Below the pieces are notes generated by a model. It was not told the origin of the DNA. It saw only the letters and a program-made list of their open reading frames with translations, and did no database searches. DNA of 35,065 bases, from the NCBI GenBank assembly GCA_039199225.1, contig JBCCSZ010000035.1, positions 1 through 35,065 of the forward strand, given 5' to 3'. The stretch's first letter is position 1. The number at the start of each line of letters is the position of its first letter. This document shows positions 1-8,526 of this stretch, one piece after another. Position numbers and translations under genes: made by a program. This DNA is from JBCCSZ01 sp039199225. GTDB taxonomy: Bacteria; Bacteroidota; Bacteroidia; Chitinophagales; Saprospiraceae.

Positions 1-1670
1 CGAATCGCGCCGTTTTTTCCGATCCAAAAGTAGAGGTCACGGCCAACATTCGCAATGTCAGTAGTAAATCTGATATACAGTTTGAAGTAAATGGTCGCCG
101 TAGCTCCAGCTTTAGTTTCGACAGCAACAGAGGTACTTTTAGTGCAAATGTGAACCTGACAGAGGGTACCAATAACATTCGCATCAAGGCCAACAACCAG
201 GATGGAAGCGATCAGGACGAGGTAAGCGTAACTTACAGAAGAACCCGTAGACCTCCTAGTGTGAGCATTAGCAAGCCCTCGAACAGAGCAGTCTTGTCGA
301 ATCCACAGGTAGAAGTTACCGCTAGTACACAGAACGTCAGTAGCAAATCCGATGTACAGTTCGAATTGAATGGCCGTCGCGTCAGCAACTTCAGCTTTGA
401 TAGCCGCCGGGGGAGATTGACTACAAAAGTGAGTCTAAAGGAAGGCAACAACAACATACGGATCAAGGTGAGTAACTCGGATGGGAGCGATCAAGACGAG
501 GTGGATGTAAGCTATAATGCCCGAAAGCGCCCACCGGTGATTACCATTACAAAGCCCAGTCGCGATGGACAGGGGACGCTCCTCAGTTCTGCCAAACTGG
601 AAGCCAAGGTAGCGCATGTTGATCGCAAGGAAGACATCAGCCTACAGATAAACGGCACGCGCCAATTGAACTTCAGTTTTGACAGCAACAGCAAAATACT
701 GAAAGCAACGGTTAAATTGGCAGAAGGAAACAACCGGGTGGTGATTGATGCAACAAATAAAGACGGCCGGGATCAGGCCAGCATCAATATTGTCCGCAAG
801 GTGCGCCTTTTGGCTCCCATCGTGGAGATCAGCAATCCAAAGAATAACAGCAAAGTATCAAAGCAGCGCATCGAAGTAAAAGCCTCCATCAGGCGCGTCG
901 AAAACAAAAACGAAGTCACTTTTAAACTAAATGGCAAGACGATCAATGATTTTGAATTCAAAGGCTCTGTCTTCCGAGCCAGTATCAATCTCAAAGAGGG
1001 CGTCAACAAAATCGAACTATCCGCCAAGACCAAGGGGGGCAGCGATAAGGACGATGTCAAAGTCACCTACACGAAGCCATTGGCCAAGCCAACAGTCGCT
1101 TTCATCAAGCCAGCAAAAGCTGGTGAAAGCACTCGCAACATGGACTACAGCATAGTGGCTAAAGTCAAAAATGTTACAGATAAAAAGGGCATTAGCCTAT
1201 ACATCAATGGCAAGAAGACTGATAAGTTTCAGTTCGATACTAGAGACGGAGAGATAGCAACTCTGACAGTATTAAAACCTGGCAAAAATACGTTCCGCAT
1301 TACTGCTACGAACAAAGCTGGAAAAGCAGAAGCAGAAACCTATGTTCAGACCACTAGAAAGGTCTCTGTACCTGGTGGCAGCAAGGTTCGAAAGCCAACG
1401 ATCGCTGATTTGAACAATACGGTACCAGTCGTGAATCCGCTTTCGCCGAACACGAGCCGGGTGCGCATCACTGCTACGATTAGAAACATTATCAAGAAGG
1501 ATCAGATTACCTTCAAGCTAAATGGTAAGAACATCACCGATTTTACCTTTGATGCCAAATCAGGCAAGTTCACAGCCCTGGTTGAGTTGAGCAAGGGAAA
1601 AACAGAGGTCTACCTATCAGCCAAAAATTCAGCCGGTAATGTTGTAAAAGAAAAGACCATAGAGTTCTAG
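1..1670 (+). CDS. Tandem Ig-like repeat protein, 5' end outside window
   Basis: The reading frame is open from base 3 with no start codon or stop before 1670, so the N-terminus lies upstream of the window. The visible ~555 residues are six repeats of about 91-100 residues. Each follows the pattern KLNGK..xDFxFD, a strand ending in L.EG.N.I.I.A.N..GSDQDEV, and a proline-rich linker ending in KP. This resembles bacterial Ig-like or glucodextranase-B-like beta-sandwich domains of exported adhesins and enzymes. No catalytic motif is seen. The protein ends at the last strand of repeat six (EKTIEF) with no recognisable T9SS sorting domain, so its export and anchoring signals, if any, would be in the missing N-terminal part. 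A structural or adhesive cell-surface role is inference. Confidence 0.75.
   Translation, partial: NRAVFSDPKVEVTANIRNVSSKSDIQFEVNGRRSSSFSFDSNRGTFSANVNLTEGTNNIRIKANNQDGSDQDEVSVTYRRTRRPPSVSISKPSNRAVLSNPQVEVTASTQNVSSKSDVQFELNGRRVSNFSFDSRRGRLTTKVSLKEGNNNIRIKVSNSDGSDQDEVDVSYNARKRPPVITITKPSRDGQGTLLSSAKLEAKVAHVDRKEDISLQINGTRQLNFSFDSNSKILKATVKLAEGNNRVVIDATNKDGRDQASINIVRKVRLLAPIVEISNPKNNSKVSKQRIEVKASIRRVENKNEVTFKLNGKTINDFEFKGSVFRASINLKEGVNKIELSAKTKGGSDKDDVKVTYTKPLAKPTVAFIKPAKAGESTRNMDYSIVAKVKNVTDKKGISLYINGKKTDKFQFDTRDGEIATLTVLKPGKNTFRITATNKAGKAEAETYVQTTRKVSVPGGSKVRKPTIADLNNTVPVVNPLSPNTSRVRITATIRNIIKKDQITFKLNGKNITDFTFDAKSGKFTALVELSKGKTEVYLSAKNSAGNVVKEKTIEF
3..1667 (+). repeat. Six in-frame tandem repeats (~279 nt period)
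   Basis: Repeat units start near 3, 282, 561, 843, 1116 and 1419. Units 1 and 2 are both exactly 279 nt and are clearly alike at the DNA level (for example around 60-110 versus 339-389, and 200-225 versus 480-505). Units 3-6 are similar only as protein. This suggests that units 1 and 2 come from the most recent duplication. Further units may lie upstream of the window. Confidence 0.8.
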
Positions 1671-1731
1671 GAAGGAGGCCAAAGCGCCTATCTCATTCCT
1701 GGGGAAGAACAACTGCAGTTATCCAAGGAGT

Positions 1732-1767
1732 CCCGGGCTCTCTTTATAGAGGGTTCGGGCTTTTTTT
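1732..1767 (+). terminator. Intrinsic terminator of the Ig-repeat gene
   Basis: A hairpin of about 12 bp (including G-T pairs) starts with CCCGGG at 1732 and closes with TTCGGG at 1754-1759, around a 4-nt TTAT loop. It is followed by CTTTTTTT at 1760-1767. The T tract lies on the + side only, so it serves the upstream + strand gene. Confidence 0.85.
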
Positions 1768-1841
1768 GTGGGCAATTTCACGCCAAAAGGCTAGCTACAA
1801 ACCGTAGACTATACATTGCCAATGACCAATCACCCCCAATA

Positions 1842-2264
1842 CTAGATATACTTAGCTTGGTTGCGATCTAGAATAACATCTTTGAGTTCTTTGAGAAAAG
1901 CGTATTCTTCTGGTAGGACCTTTTTGAAAGCTTCCTTGACGGCAAAGTAGGTACCTTGCTCCAATTCCGGAAAACGTTGCTTGATTTGATCTTTGACAAT
2001 GCGAACATCATCCTTGATCATGCCCCTGATGGAAGGGATTTCGTGCCAATCTCCCTCTACAGCTACAGCTTGCCCCAGTTGACCATCCGCTTGAGAGACG
2101 GGGTCGAGTTCTATGAAGCGATCTTGCTCGGAAATTGTTTGAGGACTGTCACTCAGATTTCCCTTTGGTAATTCCCAGTTGCTACCGGTGTTGACGAGAA
2201 AAATCTCCAGACCTTTCTTATTGATGCGATAAATAATCAAACGCGCCGAATCAAAAACATTCAT
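1842..2264 (-). CDS. Nudix-like protein with degenerate Nudix box
   Basis: This 140-residue protein has an N-terminal half resembling the first strands of a Nudix fold (ARLIIYRINKKGLEIFLV, then WELPKG near residues 30-35). The canonical Nudix box Gx5Ex7REUxEExGU is not recognisable. In its place is a long insert, then a helix reading GTYFAVKEAFKKVLPEEY and a C-terminal KELKDVILDRN. From memory, similar short Bacteroidota proteins are annotated as Nudix hydrolases and share the PEEYAFLKELKD end, so this may be a family trait rather than decay. Without the metal-binding glutamates, hydrolase activity is doubtful. The ATG at 2264 fits the start of the Nudix-like strand, leaving no room for a signal peptide, so it is probably cytoplasmic. 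Confidence 0.6.
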   Translation of the reverse strand: MNVFDSARLIIYRINKKGLEIFLVNTGSNWELPKGNLSDSPQTISEQDRFIELDPVSQADGQLGQAVAVEGDWHEIPSIRGMIKDDVRIVKDQIKQRFPELEQGTYFAVKEAFKKVLPEEYAFLKELKDVILDRNQAKYI

Positions 2265-2537
2265 AATAATTTCTTATAAGGGTATTTGCACAAAACAATA
2301 AGCTCTAAACAGGGAATTATGTGAAATGTTGCAGTTTGGTGGCCTAAAAGTACAAATTATAAGCTGCTCTGCAAGTTTCGAGCGAAAAAATTGTGATGTG
2401 ATTAAAAACTGTAGAAGGGGTATGGAAATGAGGGACCTGGCAGAATTTCAGGTGATTTTTAGAACAATTTGAATCCAATCAAAAGCTTTTTTATAGATCT
2501 GGCCTGTAAATAAGTGCCTAGACAAATCAAATAAACA

Positions 2538-2990
2538 CTACATTGAATAGACCTTACGTTTTTTTCGCTTCTTATCCACAGGAAATTCTTCCTTGGGCTC
2601 AGCCGAAGAATCGGGAACCTTTTCCGGGGCTGGGACAAGCGGATCGACCTTAAAGTCAAACTGCTGGAACCAATCCTCCATCGGAGCGCCCTGATCTGGG
2701 TTCATTTGTTCGAACTGTTTCTCCATCCACTGCATCATTTCCTGCATGTCGAATTGCCCAAATTCCATATCGGAATAGCCTTCCTCGCCACCTTTGAGGT
2801 CAAATTCCTTAAAAAACAGCGTATCGCTCCAAATGCGGGAGAAATCGGGCATCTGCTCGAAGTCCTGCATCATCGACTCAATATCCTTTTGAAACTGCTC
2901 GAAAACATCAGGCGTTTGCTCCTGAGTTTGGCAAAAACTTGTGTACGAAATGGAAAAGAGAAGGAAAAACGAGAATATCAACTGTTTCAT
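2538..2990 (-). CDS. Small secreted acidic Met/Gln-rich protein
   Basis: I do not recognise the family. The ATG at 2990 gives 150 residues; a TTG two codons upstream (2996) is the only longer start. Residues 1-20 form a clear signal peptide (KQLIFSFFLLFSISYTSFC, then QTQEQ). Either cleavage follows SFC-Q, or the cysteine is lipidated, although the preceding residues do not make a good lipobox. The middle is acidic and rich in Met, Gln and Phe (runs such as MMQDFEQM and EMMQWMEKQFEQM), suggesting amphipathic helices. The tail is proline-rich and then strongly basic (KKRKKRK). It shares its strand with its neighbours but is separated from the upstream gene by a terminator, so it probably has its own promoter. 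Confidence 0.6.
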   Translation of the reverse strand: MKQLIFSFFLLFSISYTSFCQTQEQTPDVFEQFQKDIESMMQDFEQMPDFSRIWSDTLFFKEFDLKGGEEGYSDMEFGQFDMQEMMQWMEKQFEQMNPDQGAPMEDWFQQFDFKVDPLVPAPEKVPDSSAEPKEEFPVDKKRKKRKVYSM

Positions 2991-3086
2991 AATCAATAAA
3001 TTACAATTTAAAACGTCGAAGGCGAAAAGATTGTTTTGATATTTATTGTTACCTGATAAAGGACGAAAAAGCCTTTAATTTTTTTG

Positions 3087-3110
3087 AAAAAAGAGCTTCC
3101 TCGAGAAGCT
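3087..3110 (-). terminator. Intrinsic terminator downstream of the 227-aa membrane protein gene
   Basis: On the - strand AGCTTC pairs with GAAGCT around a 5-nt TCGAG loop, followed by CTTTTTT (the A run at 3087-3092 on the + strand). The stem is only 6 bp but the U tract is directly adjacent. It lies 56 nt past the stop of the gene at 3166. Confidence 0.6.
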
Positions 3111-3165
3111 GTCGAACTACTTTTACTATGACAAATTACGAAAAAATCTAACGAAACTCAATCCC

Positions 3166-3849
3166 TTATGCCGGAAGATCGCGCTGCACCAATTCCAACA
3201 CAGCCAATGATATAAGGACCAATTTCTCCTTTTCATTCATTCGCTCTTCCACATACTGAAAAGCCCGACTGTGGGGCAGTTGCTCTTCGTTTGGCATAGG
3301 CAAGCTGGCCAGCTCGCGCTCTCCGACAATGATTGGCAGCAGTTCATTTTTCTCAGAGCGGTTGATCCGCCCGATCATTTTCCCCGAGCGCCCTTCGTAC
3401 AAGACGCCCCCTTGCTTGATGGTGCCAACTGGCTGTCCGTCTATGGCCAAAGTAATTTCGTTATTGCGAAAACGATAGATGAATTCTTGTTCAGCAGTTC
3501 GAGCATATAAAATCGCATTGGGCTTGCCGGAGGATACATACCGCTTGTAGGCATAAGCAACCATGGGTTCGTGATAAATAGAAGTGAACATACCCTTGAC
3601 GATGGTCGTCAGATTCTTCTTGACAGTCCGATTGCTTTGATTGAGCGACAGCAGTTCCAGCTCTTCTGTTTTCCAGGGAATCAACTCACTAGACCAATTG
3701 TCTAACTCCTCCTTTAGCATCTTCAAATCTGCCTGCACTTTACTTTTACTGGGCTGAAAGTTGGTCAATAGCCGGTACAGAAGGTAAATTCCGCCACCAA
3801 TCAGGGATATAGCGAGGATGGATATGAGTAGGAAGAGGAGTCCGGTCAT
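3166..3849 (-). CDS. Membrane-anchored hypothetical protein
   Basis: This 227-residue protein has one strongly hydrophobic N-terminal segment (residues 3-27, ending IYLLYRLLTNF), best read as an uncleaved signal anchor. A helical stretch with LKMLKEELDNW follows. Residues ~110-180 look beta-rich (AEQEFIYRFRNNEITLAIDG, then GGVLYEGRSGKMIGRI), which loosely recalls LURP-one/tubby-type barrels; that comparison is a guess. The C-terminus is a helix (EKEKLVLISLAVLELVQRD). It lies 88 nt downstream of the SH3 lipoprotein gene on the same strand, and the gap is filled by the GTGATTTGG-type repeat. The two genes may therefore be cotranscribed. Confidence 0.6.
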   Translation of the reverse strand: MTGLLFLLISILAISLIGGGIYLLYRLLTNFQPSKSKVQADLKMLKEELDNWSSELIPWKTEELELLSLNQSNRTVKKNLTTIVKGMFTSIYHEPMVAYAYKRYVSSGKPNAILYARTAEQEFIYRFRNNEITLAIDGQPVGTIKQGGVLYEGRSGKMIGRINRSEKNELLPIIVGERELASLPMPNEEQLPHSRAFQYVEERMNEKEKLVLISLAVLELVQRDLPA

Positions 3850-3860
3850 GGGGAGAGGGG

Positions 3861-3940
3861 GTTGTGGTTTTGTGATTTGGTGATCTGTGGTTTTGTGATT
3901 TGGTGGTTTTGTGATCGGTGACTGGTGATTATTGTGATTA
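3861..3940 (+). repeat. GTGATTTGGTGAT-type intergenic repeat, copy 1
   Basis: This is a low-complexity G/T-rich array between two - strand genes, built from modules TTGTGGTTTTGTG (3862-3874), TTTGTGATTTGGTGAT (3868-3883, repeated less exactly to ~3905) and ACTGGTGATT (3921-3930). The same modules recur at 12443-12520 in the same orientation. The array ends inside the stop codon of the SH3 lipoprotein gene. Units are irregular in length, so it is not a CRISPR. Confidence 0.7.
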
Positions 3941-5107
3941 TTGGGTGCCGGACCTTTGGTTTATGCGGATTTTATTGGCTGAGGGGTTGTCGAACATTTT
4001 TCGGCGGACTTCTAGGGCTACTCGGTCTTCTTTGGTCAATACTTGGAAATTGCCTGCTAGGATTTGGTCCATTTCGGTGATGATTTTTTCTTTGTCTTCC
4101 CAATAGCCACCAATATCTTCAGCTGAGACATCGACTGTAATATCTTGCATCCAGTCTTGTTTTATTTTACTGATTTCCGGGTGGAACTGTGGGCCGGCTG
4201 TCCAGGCTTTGTCCATGGCTTCCAGCGTCTTGAGGTGGATGCCTTGCCCCAAAAGGCTGCTGCCACCATAATCCCAGGTTTGGAGGAACCAGGCGTAAAA
4301 GAAATTCTCTACGCTGTCTTGCGCATGAGCTTGTTGACAAAATTGTACAAAGGCATCATCCTCTTCGCCTTCCGTAGCTGCTGCCAAGGGTTGCCATTTC
4401 TTGTAGTCGTTGAACAATTGATACATGGTACCTTCGGCGACCAATTGTACGATATAGGCAGGAATGGCTTGTTCGAGCCAAAATAAATTGGGTGCATTGG
4501 CATCTATGATTTCAAAGCGGTCTTGGAGTACAACCGATAGTTTTTCGCAAAGCTGCAAGCCATTTCGATAAGCCAAAGCCAGCTGGTCGCTCGTTTTAGC
4601 AGCCTCAATTTCTTGGCGATAAGCTTCGATGCGCCCGGCCAGTTGTGCGCCAAATATCTGTATCAAACGCCCGTTCATCAGCTCCCTAGCCAAAGGAGTT
4701 TGGTTGCCTTGCATGGGGAGTAAGCCACCAGCAAAAGCCCAGCCCTCCGTACCAGCCGCCGTTTTGACCTTGATCCAGGGCTCGTCATACAGGATACTTC
4801 GCAATTTGATGCGATCCTTAAAATCACTGACTTCCCCCATATGCTCTACAATAACTCCTTCCGCCAATTGCGTCAAAACAGCTCCCTCTTGACCCGCCTT
4901 GTCTCTCAGTCGAAATTTATCCAGCGCGATGACCCATTGCTGGTTACTGGATGAGGATGGATTTTCTACAACTTGCTCTGATTCAGTCTGTTGTACGGCA
5001 GGAGCTTTGGTATTTTCAGCATCCGTAGCATCTGTTTGGCAAGCCGACAAGGCCATCATTGTACCCAAGGCGAAAGACAAAATTGAAAAGTGAGCTTTTG
5101 AAATCAT
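3938..5107 (-). CDS. SH3-domain lipoprotein
   Basis: This 389-residue protein has a signal peptide with a good lipobox, LSAC, the cysteine being residue 23. A Q/T/D/E-rich linker follows. Residues ~58-130 resemble a bacterial SH3 (SH3b) domain, with FRLRDKAGQEGAVL and IKVKTAAGTEGWAFAGGL; the W-x-K-V and G-W-x-F pattern is typical. The remaining ~250 residues are helical and not recognised. SH3b domains often bind peptidoglycan or peptides, so a cell-envelope role is likely but not shown. The stop codon overlaps the end of the G/T-rich repeat. Upstream, the rpoD terminator separates it from rpoD, so it probably has its own promoter in the short gap. Confidence 0.7.
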   Translation of the reverse strand: MISKAHFSILSFALGTMMALSACQTDATDAENTKAPAVQQTESEQVVENPSSSSNQQWVIALDKFRLRDKAGQEGAVLTQLAEGVIVEHMGEVSDFKDRIKLRSILYDEPWIKVKTAAGTEGWAFAGGLLPMQGNQTPLARELMNGRLIQIFGAQLAGRIEAYRQEIEAAKTSDQLALAYRNGLQLCEKLSVVLQDRFEIIDANAPNLFWLEQAIPAYIVQLVAEGTMYQLFNDYKKWQPLAAATEGEEDDAFVQFCQQAHAQDSVENFFYAWFLQTWDYGGSSLLGQGIHLKTLEAMDKAWTAGPQFHPEISKIKQDWMQDITVDVSAEDIGGYWEDKEKIITEMDQILAGNFQVLTKEDRVALEVRRKMFDNPSANKIRINQRSGTQ

Positions 5108-5140
5108 CGAGGCAAAGGTGTAAAAGTTGATTCAAGTGAC

Positions 5141-5177
5141 AAAAAAACAGCCCCATAAACAACGGTGCTTATGGGGC
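5141..5177 (-). terminator. Intrinsic terminator of rpoD
   Basis: A 9-bp perfect stem (GCCCCATAA at 5150-5158 with TTATGGGGC at 5169-5177) is followed on the - strand by TG and then seven T (A run 5141-5147). It lies 26 nt past the rpoD stop codon. Confidence 0.9.
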
Positions 5178-5202
5178 GAAGGTAGTTTATCTTTCCGATA
5201 TC

Positions 5203-6069
5203 TTAACCGAGATAAGACTTAAGATTATTTCGATTGTATGATTTACGTAGCCTACGTATGGCCCGCTCTTTTATCTGGCGAACGCGTTCTCTAGTCAATC
5301 CATAGAGTTCTCCGATCTCCTCCAAGGTAAGCGATTTGTAGCCGTTCAACCCATAGTAAGAAGACAGCACTTCCACTTCTCGAGGAGAAAGGATGGATAG
5401 ACCCTGTTGTACTTCCTCCTTTAAGGACTGCTCCATGAGGTTGGTATCCGGACTAGCACTTTCACTGCTTGAGACGACATCCAACATGGTAGAATCACCG
5501 TCGTCACCGCTCAGAGGCGCATCAAAAGACAAGTGTCTACCATTTCCTTTGAGCATATTGGCAACTTCCTTTGGCGTCATTTCGAGCAATTCGGCCAATT
5601 CCTCATTGGTTGGCTCGCGCTCAAACTCCTGTACGAAAGAAAGGAAAGCCTCATTGACTTTATTGTAAGAACCTACCTTATTTAAAGGCAAGCGAACGAT
5701 TCGTGAATATTCCACGATGGCCTGCAAAATGGATTGACGAATCCACCACACGGCATATGAGATGAACTTAAATCCCTTTGTTTCATCGAAACGCTTGGCA
5801 GCCTTCATCAGACCTACGTTTCCTTCATTGATCAGATCACTCAGCGAGAGACCCTGATTCTGGTATTGCTTGGCGACGGATACAACAAATCTGAGGTTGG
5901 CTTTGGTCAGACGTTCAAGGGCTGAATTGTCGCCCGCTCTGATGCGTCTCGCCATCTCGGCCTCCTCGTCAGCTGAAAGCATTGCGATCTTTCCAATATC
6001 GTTGAGATATTTGTCCAATGCAAGACTCTCCCTCGCAGTAATTTTATTTGTAATTTTTAATTGACGCAT
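5203..6069 (-). CDS. rpoD: RNA polymerase primary sigma factor (RpoD/SigA)
   Basis: The 288-residue protein is the short form of the housekeeping sigma-70 factor usual in Bacteroidota, without region 1.1 or the non-conserved insert. Region 1.2 begins at about residue 15 (ESLALDKYLNDIGKI). Region 2 holds NLRFVVSVAKQYQNQGLSL, DLINEGNVGLMKAAKRFD and the -10-recognition helix FISYAVWWIRQSI. Region 3 follows with RIVRLPLNKV. Region 4 ends with the helix-turn-helix LTLEEIGELYGLTRERVRQIKERA, which contacts the -35 element. Bacteroidota sigma factors of this type read TTTG / TAnnTTTG promoters (established knowledge), matching several elements in this window. The gene has its own terminator and is separated from pnp by another, so it is probably monocistronic. 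Confidence 0.96.
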   Translation of the reverse strand: MRQLKITNKITARESLALDKYLNDIGKIAMLSADEEAEMARRIRAGDNSALERLTKANLRFVVSVAKQYQNQGLSLSDLINEGNVGLMKAAKRFDETKGFKFISYAVWWIRQSILQAIVEYSRIVRLPLNKVGSYNKVNEAFLSFVQEFEREPTNEELAELLEMTPKEVANMLKGNGRHLSFDAPLSGDDGDSTMLDVVSSSESASPDTNLMEQSLKEEVQQGLSILSPREVEVLSSYYGLNGYKSLTLEEIGELYGLTRERVRQIKERAIRRLRKSYNRNNLKSYLG

Positions 6070-6235
6070 GATGGAGCACTTTGAAGATTTCTCTGGGAAT
6101 TACAATTATTAATACGTTCGAAAAGGGGAAAAGTTGCCTGCTTGTAAAAAATACTTGACTTTTTAATTAAAAAGTATTAAATGCAACAATTCCTATTTAA
6201 GTACAATAGCTATTCCAAAAAAGTTTCCATTTCAC

Positions 6236-6272
6236 AAAAAAAATACCCGGATCATAGAAATAATGATCCGGG
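6236..6272 (-). terminator. Intrinsic terminator of pnp
   Basis: A 10-bp perfect stem (CCCGGATCAT at 6246-6255 with ATGATCCGGG at 6263-6272) has a 7-nt loop and is followed on the - strand by TATTTTTTTT (A run 6236-6243). It lies 46 nt past the pnp stop and insulates rpoD. Confidence 0.9.
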
Positions 6273-6317
6273 CGGTGTTTTATATCACTGAAAAGGGCAA
6301 AAAAGCCCAATTTATTC

Positions 6318-8510
6318 TTAGTTGTGATGTGGCTTTTGCTCGCGCTTACCAGTTGGTCTATCCATCAAAGCTTTGCGAGAAAGTCTCAGCTTACCTGTTT
6401 TGCGGTCTACACCGATCAACTTCACCTTGACGTCGTCTCCTTCTTTGAATACCTCATCTACCCGCTCGATGCGTGAGTGAGAAATTTCAGAAACGTGCAA
6501 CAAACCGCTCTTTCCGTTGAACTCCACAAAGACACCATAAGGCATAACAGAAACAACCTTTGCCTCGTACACATCACCAACTTCCGGCATAAAGGTGATC
6601 GACTTAATGCGCGCCAAGGCTGCATCAATGGAAGCTTTGTTTGCACTAGAGATGTTGACAACTCCCTTGTCGTCTACCTCTTCGATGTTGATAATTGTAC
6701 TGGTCTCTGCCTGAATTTCTTGGATGATGCTACCACCTGGTCCGATAACCGCACCGATGAAGCTCTTGTCGATCAGGATTTCCACGATTCGTGGCGCATG
6801 TGGCTTGTAATCTTCTCTTGGTGCTTCAAGTGATTCTGCCATTTTGCTCAGTATGTGCAAGCGTCCTTCACGAGCTTGTTCGAGCGCTTCGGCCATCACA
6901 TCGTAAGGCAAACCTTCGATTTTGATGTCCATCTGGCAGGCAGTAATCCCTTTTTCTGTACCTGTTACCTTAAAATCCATATCTCCCAAGGCATCCTCGT
7001 CACCAAGGATATCGCTGAGAATCGCCACACGCTCACCATCGGAGATCAGTCCCATAGCAATACCAGATACAGGTGCTTTAATTTTTACACCACCATCCAT
7101 CAATGCCAGGGCGCCAGCACAAACAGTAGCCATGGAGGAAGAACCATTCGATTCCAAAATGTCAGAAACGATCCGTACCGTGTAAGGATTTTCTTCTGGC
7201 AAGACCATTCTCAACGAACGAGCAGCCAGGTTTCCGTGTCCTACTTCCCGGCGACCAGGGCCACGCAGGGGCTTGGTCTCTCCAACTGAGTACGGAGGGA
7301 AATTGTAATGCAGAATAAAGCTGTCATAGCGCTGGTCCAAGGCCGTATCGACCATCAGATTGTCCATCTTGGTACCCAAGGTCATTGTGGCCAGTGCCTG
7401 CGTTTCTCCGCGGGTAAAGACAGCAGAACCATGTGTCGACGGCAAATAATCAACTTCCGTCCATATGTGGCGGATTTCATCCGGCTTGCGGCCATCCAGG
7501 CGAACTTTCTCCGCCATGACCATCTCGCGAATGACTTCCTTTTTGAGTTTATCGTAGTATTCTTTGGCACGCCCTTCATTCTCCTCCATATACTCCTCGC
7601 CCTTCTCTTCGAGCAGCTTTTCAATCAAGGAAGTTCCAATTTCTTTGAAACGCTCTTTGCGGGAATGCTTATCGAGAGCCCCTTTAGCTACTTCCAAAAT
7701 AGCGTCATGCGCCAATTCTTTCACCTTGGCCTTCAGCTCTTCATCCACTTCTACAGGAACTACTTCCCGCTTCACGGTGGCCTTTTCGCCGACCAACTGC
7801 GCCAAGTCCAGCTGTGCCTGGCACTGTACCTTGATGGCCTCATGCCCGATCTTGATAGCCTCAATCAAATCCGCCTCAGAGCATTCTTTGGATTCACCTT
7901 CCACCATCATCACATTGTCGAGGGTCGCAGCCACGATGATGTCAATGTCTGCATTGGCCAAGGCCGCACGACCAGGGTTCACTTGGAATTCACCATCTAC
8001 CCGAGCCACTCGAACCTCAGAGATAGGGCCACTGAATGGAATGTCAGAAACAGACAAAGCAGCAGAAGCAGCCAGGGCAACAAAGGCATCTGGCATTACA
8101 TCCTTCTCGATGTCGGCAGAGATAAGATTGATAATAAGTTGTGTTTCATTCATGTAGCCATCCGGAAAAAGTGGGCGGATGGCGCGGTCGACCAAACGAG
8201 AGGTCAATATTTCGTAGTCGGAAAGACGAGCTTCTCTTCTGAAAAAGTTACCTGGGATTCGGCCTGCAGAGGCGAATTTTTCCTGATAGTCAACGGAGAG
8301 TGGAAAAAAGGATTGGCCTTCTCGGGCCTCTTTGGCTGAAACTGCCGTAGCTAGCAGCATTGTGTGGCCAATTCTTACGAGGGCGGAACCATCAGCTTGT
8401 GTAGCTAATTTACCGGTTTCAATGACGACTTCTCTGCCATCGGGCAAGTTGAAAGACGTACTGATAGGAATTTGCTTCCCCATGTCTGAAGATTGATTTA
8501 GTTGAGTCAA
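6318..8510 (-). CDS. pnp: Polyribonucleotide nucleotidyltransferase (PNPase)
   Basis: PNPase degrades RNA 3' to 5' by phosphorolysis and is a core part of RNA decay and small-RNA turnover. The 730 residues are full length. There are two RNase PH domains joined by a helical linker: the first contains FFRREARLSDYE and SRLVDRAIRPLFP, the second GETQALATMTLGT, PLRGPGRREVGHG and the DILGDEDALGDMDFK metal-site segment. A KH domain follows (~569-642, with GPGG at 590-593) and then an S1 domain (~643-713, EAKVVSVMPYGVFVEF). The tail is basic and His-rich. The start could be 8510 or the ATG nine codons later (8483). It sits directly downstream of rpsO, a very conserved pairing, but a terminator between them implies a separate promoter. 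Two hairpins lie just upstream. Confidence 0.98.
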   Translation of the reverse strand: MTQLNQSSDMGKQIPISTSFNLPDGREVVIETGKLATQADGSALVRIGHTMLLATAVSAKEAREGQSFFPLSVDYQEKFASAGRIPGNFFRREARLSDYEILTSRLVDRAIRPLFPDGYMNETQLIINLISADIEKDVMPDAFVALAASAALSVSDIPFSGPISEVRVARVDGEFQVNPGRAALANADIDIIVAATLDNVMMVEGESKECSEADLIEAIKIGHEAIKVQCQAQLDLAQLVGEKATVKREVVPVEVDEELKAKVKELAHDAILEVAKGALDKHSRKERFKEIGTSLIEKLLEEKGEEYMEENEGRAKEYYDKLKKEVIREMVMAEKVRLDGRKPDEIRHIWTEVDYLPSTHGSAVFTRGETQALATMTLGTKMDNLMVDTALDQRYDSFILHYNFPPYSVGETKPLRGPGRREVGHGNLAARSLRMVLPEENPYTVRIVSDILESNGSSSMATVCAGALALMDGGVKIKAPVSGIAMGLISDGERVAILSDILGDEDALGDMDFKVTGTEKGITACQMDIKIEGLPYDVMAEALEQAREGRLHILSKMAESLEAPREDYKPHAPRIVEILIDKSFIGAVIGPGGSIIQEIQAETSTIINIEEVDDKGVVNISSANKASIDAALARIKSITFMPEVGDVYEAKVVSVMPYGVFVEFNGKSGLLHVSEISHSRIERVDEVFKEGDDVKVKLIGVDRKTGKLRLSRKALMDRPTGKREQKPHHN

Positions 8511-8526
8511 AAAATGTGTCGCAATA

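Noticed and set aside
3861..3940. Possible CRISPR array
   Set aside because: Repeat words are 10-17 nt, irregularly spaced and G/T-rich, with no unique spacers and no cas genes.
7308..8339. 343-codon open frame on the + strand
   Set aside because: It lies entirely antisense to pnp, whose domains are all recognisable; the translation resembles no known protein.
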